Positions 13,201 to 22,200 of a stretch of 30,640 nt of DNA are shown here, piece by piece. Origin of the DNA: Apostichopus californicus (taxonomy: Eukaryota; Echinodermata; Holothuroidea; Aspidochirotida; Stichopodidae); NCBI GenBank assembly GCA_020650975.1, contig JAIPMN010009719.1, forward strand, positions 1 to 30,640, read 5' to 3'. The notes under the pieces are model-generated. The model was not told the origin of the DNA. It saw nothing but the letters and a program-made list of their open reading frames with translations, and searched no databases. Within the stretch, counting starts at the first letter, position 1. Each line of letters begins with the position of its first letter. A program made the translations under genes and the position numbers.

Positions 13201-16200
13201 AGACCACATTTAGACCCTGCTCTGATGTCAGCGTTGGCGCAAAGTCCCGAATTGCGAAGTAAGTAACTTGCTTGAGTACTTCCAAGACAGAAATATGCAA
13301 CTGAGTAGTGTTTCATTGGGTGGGTGGGGGGGAGGGGGTGGGTCGGTGATTGTAGACAAATAACCAATTTGATTACATTTGACCGTTGTTTATCTGGAAC
13401 TGGTACTACAATGTATTGAGATATCGTCATACTAGTACTGGTACTGGTACAGTGTTCCCTTCTCCTGTGTCTTATCTCTTGGGTCACATCCTGTGGAATC
13501 TAGTCATGTTACAATATGACGTCAGGACTATTTGGTTAGTTACCCTTAAAAGTGCAAATTGAGGTCAGAGAAGTTTTAATTCCTAAATTATTTTTCGTCT
13601 CGTTAGTGATTATCAATCTCCAATATTCAGATTTGTTGGGTACCTCAATTTGAGCATGATGACCTTTTGGTTGAAATACATTAGAACACTGAGTTTCAGT
13701 GTGAGTCATAAAAACTTTTCAGTCACAAATCTGGTGTAGGCCCAGTGCCTAAGAAAGGAGCAACCTGGCCCCGGTTCAGCAATAGAAATGGGCCCAAAAA
13801 GGAGAGAGTCCAGTATAATTTTTTTCTGGTTTTATTTTTTGTTTTTTTTAAATATTTGGCTCCTCTAGAGCCCTAGATATGGCACTCTCAGATTTTCTGT
13901 TTGAGAACTGTAGGATTTCGTTTTTCACAGACCTCCCAGCAAAACCTCTAAAACCTTTAAAAAGCCATTTTTTTTCAAAAATGGCTCTTTATTTTTCAAA
14001 AATACTCTTTAATAATAATCTTTAAAAACCGTTATTTTTATTTTAAGTTAAATTTTTTTTTTAGAATTTTTTTAAAATTTTGTTGAAGAGCCGCTGGGAG
14101 GTCTGAAGTCATAATTTAAAACAAGTCTGAAAGTTGGCACTTTGAGGCAAAGTTTGTCATCTTTAATTTCTGTGTTGATTTTTCTCTTTTCAGGTCAAGT
14201 TTGGACATTTCTAAACCCTCCAGGTAATTATGGACAAAAGTGTGAGCTTTAGCTATGAAGTATAAGAAGGGGGAAAAAATTAATTAAAAACTTTCCATGA
14301 ATTTTAACAAGCAATTATAAGCTGGTGCCTGGGTCATCATTTCATTTACATGGGACAATGAAAGCTCATACCCATATTCAAAAAGGTAACATACAGCTCT
14401 TCAAGTTTGTGCTATAGTATACAAGAACTGTTTTCTTGCATTTTGTGAAGGTGTACCGGTGTATGGGAAGTGGGTGGGGAGTGGAGGGGAGGGGGGGGGG
14501 GAGAGCAGGACATAACTTGTGTATTAAGGCCCTGTATTCAGTGGATGGTATGGAAAACAACGTCGGCTAGCTTCAAAGCAGCAGACAAAGCGTTTCTCTC
14601 TGAAGGTTAGTCTCTGAAGAAGATCTTGCTAGGATCGAACCGTCAGGCCCTCTTGCCTTTTACATCTTTTGTAATAGAGAAGATATTCCACATTGTTAGT
14701 TGAAAACCCCATCTCAATATCTTACTTCTAACTCGAAGTACGGTTGATTTAATGTAAACATATTTTGACAGGCTAAACCCTTGATTCTTCGAGGGAATGG
14801 ATCAAAGTGGGTGGACTGTGATGTCATCATCCTGCATGTTCTTCAAAAGAGTTTAGTTTTTTTTCCTATTAAATATCTTATTGTTGACATATCCTACAAG
14901 TTTGCCACATTTTGGAATGTTTGCTTAGTTGTCGTGCTCTCTGTAGCTTAAATTTCACTAAAGTGGGACTCATTTTGTAGAATGGCAATGACTTTGCACA
15001 CAACAAGATACTTTATTGTGCACAGAAAACAAAACAACAAACAAACAAGCCAAGTAAACAGAGCAAACACTGGAATATAACAGAAACTCTGTACTTACAT
15101 ATAGGAATACACACATGAACAAAATGGCAATGACTTTGTACACAACAAGATACTTTATTGTGCACAGAAAACAAACGAAAACAAGAAACAAACTTTATGG
15201 TATAAAAAGAAGCCAGTTATATACAAGGAAAGAGGTACTTCACACCCAGGCAATCGATTAACAATAAATTTGATAATATTACCTCCCGGAACCTTTAAAG
15301 AATATCTATTCTCTCTTTTTCACAGCAGGTATGCAAGGCAATCCACCGGCCATGACCCAACAAGTTCATCCTGCCTCCACTTATGACGTGAATGGTACGG
15401 AAAAAAATGACTTTAGCCACAAAATTAATCTGGATAGGTTGTAGACCGTTAGAAAGCACTGCCATCAGCTTGGATTGTATTTTTGATACCAGTTTTAATC
15501 AGTGCAAAATGACCCTTGAAACATCTGAGGTTTCATCTATAAAAGTGACTGGACCTTGTAGTCTAATACACAGACCATAATGGAAGTTACCCTCAGACGA
15601 AACATCCAAACTGAATGGGGCAAAGTTATAACATCTTATCAATGTAGTACAAATTTAGTCCAGGATATATAAGTATCCAATGTCATCCGAGGATACTCTG
15701 TTGTTTATATGAAGTGATGTTTTTGGTAGATTTTGTGGAATTTGTAGAAACGATGGAATATTAAACATTAACGTTTTGTTCTGCACTGAGAAGCTGATTC
15801 ATCCTCAGTTTATCTTAAGTTAAAGGAGCTCTGAAGTTTACAAATGGGAACTGGATGTCATGGACTTCCACTCTCTGATCGGATGTTCTGCAGAAAAGCA
15901 AAGACTTGCTTTTATTCGTCTTTTAAGTCCTAAATAAGTCCTTGATCGTTCGACTTTTTTTCCTTGTCCGTTGGAGCAATTTGGAATTCTTTGCTAATTT
16001 TATCAGGATTCTTGGTCATGTCTCCCCTTTAGTTTGTTAATTATTTCATTTTATTTTTCCTTCTGCCCTAAGGTGGCACGTACCCTATGTCACAGTTTCA
16101 GACGGCACATCAACAACACCCAGGAAGCAGTTACCCAGGGCCACAACTGGCATCCACTGGTATCTATGGTATGTATTAGCTCATAGGGACATTCCAGTGG

Positions 16201-19200
16201 CAGAAAATCAACTGTCTTAAAAATGTGTGATAAACGATCTGTATGAACAGCTCAAAGTGGCTCCAAGATAGCAATTGTTTTTTTTTTTGATGGTATGAAT
16301 TTGTAAATTTTAGGTTAATTTTTGAGGAACACATCTGGGGACAGTGAGATTGGCATAATTCTTGCAATTTTGTTTAATAATAAACATGATTTTGGTTGTT
16401 AGTTACAATGTTCAAATTGTTTTTATCTGCAGAGGAAAATCATATATATATTTTTTTTAAATACAAAACTCTGCTTTTTCAAAAATCATTTGAATGCAGA
16501 GTAAATTTGACAGCTAAGGAAACACATTCAAGGGAGAAATCTACTAAACTTGTCACATCGTCTGTAATTGCCGTTATATAGGAAGGAACAGTCAATACAA
16601 AAATCAAGGGGCTCTTTCAAAGAAAGGGGCAATGTTTGGAGTTGCATTGACCATATATGAGTGCAACTTTTGTGCAAGTTGAATGTATCTGTCTAGATTG
16701 TTTTAGTATGTTGCTTGTATGGAAGTGCCATTCAACTGACATCAAAAATATGCAACCAGATAATATTTTAGCAATTGAGCTGATTTTTAAATAATTTGTT
16801 GTCCAACAAAGGGTGACATTTTCTGAAATGTGTCAAATTGCTTACTTTTGTAGGAGTAAGTGAACATTTTTTTGCAGAGAAATTTTTGAACTGTAAAAGC
16901 TCTTATGCTCTGTATGTTTTGCAAAATATTTCAATCATCAAGATCGGAGAAACGAAGAGAATTGTCATTTTCTGAAGTCACTTAATGTACAAAGTTCAGA
17001 TCATCAACACCACTTGCATTCAGTGCATGTTATATTTTTATACCAGTTTTGCCCTTTAAACATCTGAGTGTTATGGAATAAAGTGACTGGACTACTTAGT
17101 CTAATACACAGACCATTAGGGTCGGTTCGACCTCAGATGCAACACAAAACCTCAATGGAAAAATACATAAAACTTTAATGGCCGCAAATCACTTGTTTAC
17201 GAAAGCGTTAAAAATCTGTTAGGGACAAAAATGGTGGTATTGAATGTGATGGGAATCGTGCAAGAGTTCTTGATTGTTGATATGAAGTTAACAAAAGACG
17301 TTTTGGTTTAAGAGTTATTATAATTTATATAATAATAGACTAAGGTGACCATATTTGCCTGTCTGGAATCAGGGACATTTATCGCGTGACTGATATGGGG
17401 GAGGGGTTTAAGGGGAGGGGGTGGAAAATTTTCTAGTGCCTAAGGTGCTTAGATGTAAAATGGTGATACTTAGAAGCACTTTTTAAATCAATTTTATTTT
17501 CGAAAATGTAGCTTTTTCTTAGATGAAATTTACTTACTTTACGTAAGAGTGCTAGGCTAGATCGATCTAGCATATTCCACTTTACACTGGCCCACCTGAA
17601 ATACTGGTTAGTTCCGTTTTGCGACTGCACACTTGACTAAATTTTGTTTTTTACAATTATTTTACTAATAATGTGGGATATTTTCTAAATTCCTGAACAT
17701 TTTGACGAATCGGGGACATTTTCGGGGACACTTGTTCATCAGGGACAGCACACTGTAATCGGGGACTGTCCCCGAAAATCGGGGACGTCTGGTCACCTTA
17801 TAATAGATTGACATTTACAATAAGACCTGCACTAAGGAGTTGGTAGCATCTTCAAGTTAGCCTTAGAGGAACATTTAGCATATTTTAAAGGTCAATACCT
17901 TTAAAACCAAAATAGCTATAGAAAATTTGAGTAGCACTCAATTTTTCCATTGCCTTGAACTATAACGTATCAAAACAAACATTCTACTCTGATATCATCC
18001 TTTAAATGTCTTCTGAATTGTTTCCCAATCCTCTCCGTAGCTCAAAGAGGGACATACGCTGCTTCTCAACAACAACCACTACACCAACAGCCTTTTAATG
18101 CAGTTCATCCCTCATCTGCAGTTCAGAGTGGTATGTCCAATGCTGTTCCTTTCTTCCAATAAATACCTTTGCTATTATCTAGACTTTCTAAAACTGATCG
18201 TTGGAGAATTCAGTCTGCCATGTTAAGAGCCATCAATCTTCCTTCTTTGTTCTTTCATCAACAAATCCTAACGAAGAAAACAATCGTAGCGTGTTGGATT
18301 ATCCATTGACCAGTTTCCATTAATGTAATAAATGAATTTTTAACAGTTGCATCCTATAAGTTGACCCATGTTTTATGTTATATTGGTTGCAGGTCCGAGT
18401 ACATTCATGCATTCCCCTCTACCACAACAACAACAACAAAGTCAAGGTGTCTTCTCAACTCAACCATATCCCACTTCATTTAATGGTAAGTTCATGGCCT
18501 ATTTTTATTTCTATGATTATAAAGTTTTATCATTTTGGAACAAATTTACAACAAATCCATAATTTGGAACAAACTTGGAGGAACAGACCAATAGAAAGGA
18601 CCTATAGATACCAGTAAAGGATATTAGCTTAGGCTTTCTGATCTAGATAGAGCACCGTAGATATGTACTAGCCTGGAGCAAAGAAACTTTCTTAGATAGG
18701 ATGGGATTCGAACCATTGACCACAGGATGTCCAGCCCTTAGTTGCAATCCCCTATTGACCATTTCTTTGCTGGGAGGCCACATGTAATCAGAGATTACAC
18801 TGCATTATTTATTAGCTGCATCTCTGAAAGTGGCAGACAAGGGATTTCAAAAGAAAATTGGCTTTTTTTGTGTGTTTATGGACAAATAAATCAATAATAG
18901 AAAACTGACTGGGAAATTAAAAAAAGTTACATTGAAAAATAGCCAAAGAAAATTGTCAAGAGCTGGTTTTGGAACTAAAGAAAACACCAACATTTCTGCC
19001 CCAAAAATCCTTTGCTCTTTTCGTATTTGTTCATAATTTCTGACAGTTTCTTTCTGTTGATGTATCAGACTTAAGAAAGTTACTGTATTGCAGATTTTGT
19101 TCATTGCTATAACCCTACCCTTAAGGGACCTTCCTACCAATGTGATGCATGTATAACCTACCTCCTTCCCCCTCCTCCTACCCTCCTCCTTCCCTCCCCT

Positions 19201-22200
19201 CCCCTCCCCTCCACTCCCCCTCCCCTCCCCCTCCCCCAACTGTCTGTTCCCTCTCCTATGTCTGCCACAGAAACTGTAGGCACAGGGCTAATGTACAGGT
19301 GAGTGAGTATACCTATTGCCTGCAATATAAACACCAAGTGATCCAGCACAGAGAGTCAATTGAAAGTATCTAGTACTCTGCGCCAAAGAGAGCAAGCAAG
19401 TCTGTTTGCTTTTATCATGGAAGCTTATACACATTGGGGGTTCTCAATTAATTCTAGAGCCAGAGAGAGATATTGGACGGAGCAAAATGATATTACAGAA
19501 GCAATATGTCACTTCTATATCTGGATTGAGCAATGTGTTAGACCTTAAGTGTCCACAAACCTGGTATTGGCCGGATGGGCACTCAAGCTTTAGACCTTAA
19601 GTGTCCACAAACCTGATATGGGCCGGACGGGCACGCAAGCCTTAGACCTTAGGTGTCCACAAACCTGGTATTGGCCGGATGGGCACTCGAGCTTTAGACC
19701 TTAAGTGTCCACAAACCTGATATAGGCCAGACGGGCACTCAAGCCTTAGACCTTAGGTGTCCACAAACCTGATATTGGCCGGACGGGCACTCAAGCTTTA
19801 GGTCTTAGGTGTCCACAAACCTGATATAGGCCGGACAGGCACTCAAGCATTAGACCTTAAGTGTCCACAAACCTGATATGGGCCGGACGGGCACTCAAGC
19901 CTTAGACCTTAGGTGTCCACAAACCTGATATGGGCCGGACGGGCACTCAAGCCTTAGACCTTAGGTGTCCACAAACCTGATATGGACCTGACAGGCACTC
20001 AAGCCTTAGGCTTTAGGTGTCCACAAACCTGATATAGGCCGGACAGGCACTCAAGCATTAGACCTTAAGTGTCCACAAACCTGATATGGGCCGAACAGGC
20101 ACTCAAGCCTTAGACCTTAAGTGTCCACAAACCTGATATTGGCCGGACGGGCAATCAAGCCTTAGACCTTAAGTGTCCACAAACCTGATATGGGCCGGAC
20201 GGGCACTCAAGCCTTAGACCTTAGGTGTCCACAAACCTGATATGGGCCCGACGGGCACTCAAGCCTTAGACCTTAGGTGTCCACAAACCTGATATGGGCC
20301 TGACAGGCACTCAAGCCTTAGGCTTTAGGTGTCCACAAACCTGAGGAGTGCAAGATTGTGGGGGATTTGCTTTCTCAAGGACCAGATTGAAATATTCCTG
20401 GGGCAACCAATTGAGAATCCTTGACATATACACCAACCTCCTCATACCATCTGATTTATAACAATCAGATAAGAGGCCTACTTTGGAGTTTCGTCAGAAA
20501 TGACTTTTAAAAATGTTTAAATGGCGCGTGCACAATAAGCAGCGTGTAAAGCATCTGCGATATAGACTTTTACACAATTCTAGCTGCTAACCATCATTTA
20601 TGTCAAATTCGGTTTTCGTTCAAATGTCTTTTGCTTCCAAATGTGTAAGACTATTCAGCAATTTGGAAGTAGCATAACTGTTTAGTCTTAAACATATTTC
20701 TTTTTTCCTTCTTTCACCATCGTCAGCTCCCCACCCGAGACTTATGACATCACAATCTGTGCCAGGTATGTCACAGTCATTATATGTGTATACCACCTCT
20801 AACTTCTGTCTTACTGCAGTACTTGTTTTAGCATTGGTGTCTTTGAATCATGTCTGGTAGTCATGGTAACGAATGCCAACTCATTGCATTATGCTATTAT
20901 GCTCCAGATTCGCTTGAGTTTCTTACTCAGTGTTTTGTTTGTCATGATGAATCCATAGACATTAATTGCATAATGTTACTAGAAGTAGATTAACACATTC
21001 CACTCTCCTTCACTACCATATCCCCCTTCACTACCATATCCCCCTTCACTACCATATTCCACTCCCATGCACTACCATTATTCCACTCATCTTCACTACC
21101 ACATTCCGCTCCCCTTCACTACCATATCCCCCTTCACTACCATATCCCCCTTCACTACCATTATACCACTCCCATTCACTACCACTTTCCACTCACCTTC
21201 ATTACCATGTTCCACTCCCATTTATTACCATATTCCACTCCCATTCATTACCATATTCCACTCTCATTCATTATCATATTCCGCTCCCTTCACTACCATT
21301 TTCCACTCACCTTTATTACCATATTCCACTCCCATTCATTATCATTTTCCACTCCCCTTTATTACCATGTTCCACTCCCCTTCACTACCACATCCCACTC
21401 ACCTTCATTACCATATTCCACTCCCATGCACTACCATATTCCATTCCCATGCACTAAAATATTCTACTCCCATTCATTACCATATTCCACTCCCCTTTCT
21501 TTACCATATATATCAGGCAAGCTAGATTATTGTCAACAATTTGTTGACAGATCATTCAGCTGTTTATTCCACTCCCATTCATTACCATATTCCACTCCCC
21601 TTCACTACCATATTCCGCTTCCCTTTCACTACCATATTCCTCCCATTCATTACCATATTCAACTCGCCTTAATAACCATATTCCACTCCCCTTCATTACC
21701 ATATATTTCAGGCAAGCTAGATTATTGTCAACAATTTGTTGACAGATCATCCAGCTGTTTCAACCCTTTTTATGAAACTGAAAAGGATGGGGTAAACTCA
21801 CCTACTTGAAAAGGTCCAGAGGAGGGCTACTAGGATGATTAGTTCCTTAAAGAGTGTTCCTTGTTATAGGCGGTTACAACTGTTGAATCTCACCACACTG
21901 GAGCTTAGGAGGTTACGTGGGAACTTGATTTAGGTTTTCAAGATTGTGTATGGTTTTTGACAATTTATCCTTTACCGACTTTTTCATGTTTGCTAATAGT
22001 AGTTGTACCAGAGGTCATTGTCTTAAACTCCAAAAGTCACAAAGTAGGAGTAATATTCGGCATAACTTTTCTTTCTAATAGGGTTGTGAATGAGTGGAAC
22101 GGTTTGCCTGAGAAAGTTGTACTTGCAAGTAGTGTCAATGGGTTTAAGAATGCTGTGGACAAGCACTTTAAAAATTGTAATCGGGTCTAAGTGTCTGTGT

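Larger units (their letters stand above)
14224..15328 (+). other. Intron 10
   Basis: It contains a poly-G run (14488-14500), copy 2 of the hairpin repeat (14611-14666) and a 142-base tandem duplication at 14982-15190. The acceptor end reads cacagcag, a tandem NAGNAG site. Confidence 0.65.
16169..18040 (+). other. Intron 12
   Basis: Holds copy B of the dispersed repeat (about 16990-17330) and a complete TIR-ended element (17341-17800). The rest is AT-rich without gene signals. Confidence 0.65.
18486..20726 (+). other. Intron 14
   Basis: Contains a SINE-like tRNA relic on the - strand (about 18668-18785), a pyrimidine-rich tract (19162-19235) and a 52-bp minisatellite (19539-20344). Open frames around 18847-19600 on both strands come from low-complexity sequence. 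Confidence 0.68.

Noticed and set aside
12430..13300. Open frames in other frames over exon 9, including two on the - strand
   Set aside because: They are shadows of the exon 9 frame, which alone continues in phase into neighbouring exons.
18668..18785. Functional tRNA gene
   Set aside because: Box A and box B are good, but the acceptor and anticodon stems do not pair; a SINE relic fits better.
20966..21809. Three long His/Tyr/Pro-rich open frames in the minisatellite
   Set aside because: All three frames are open because the short unit lacks stops; there is no domain and no phase-matched splice sites.
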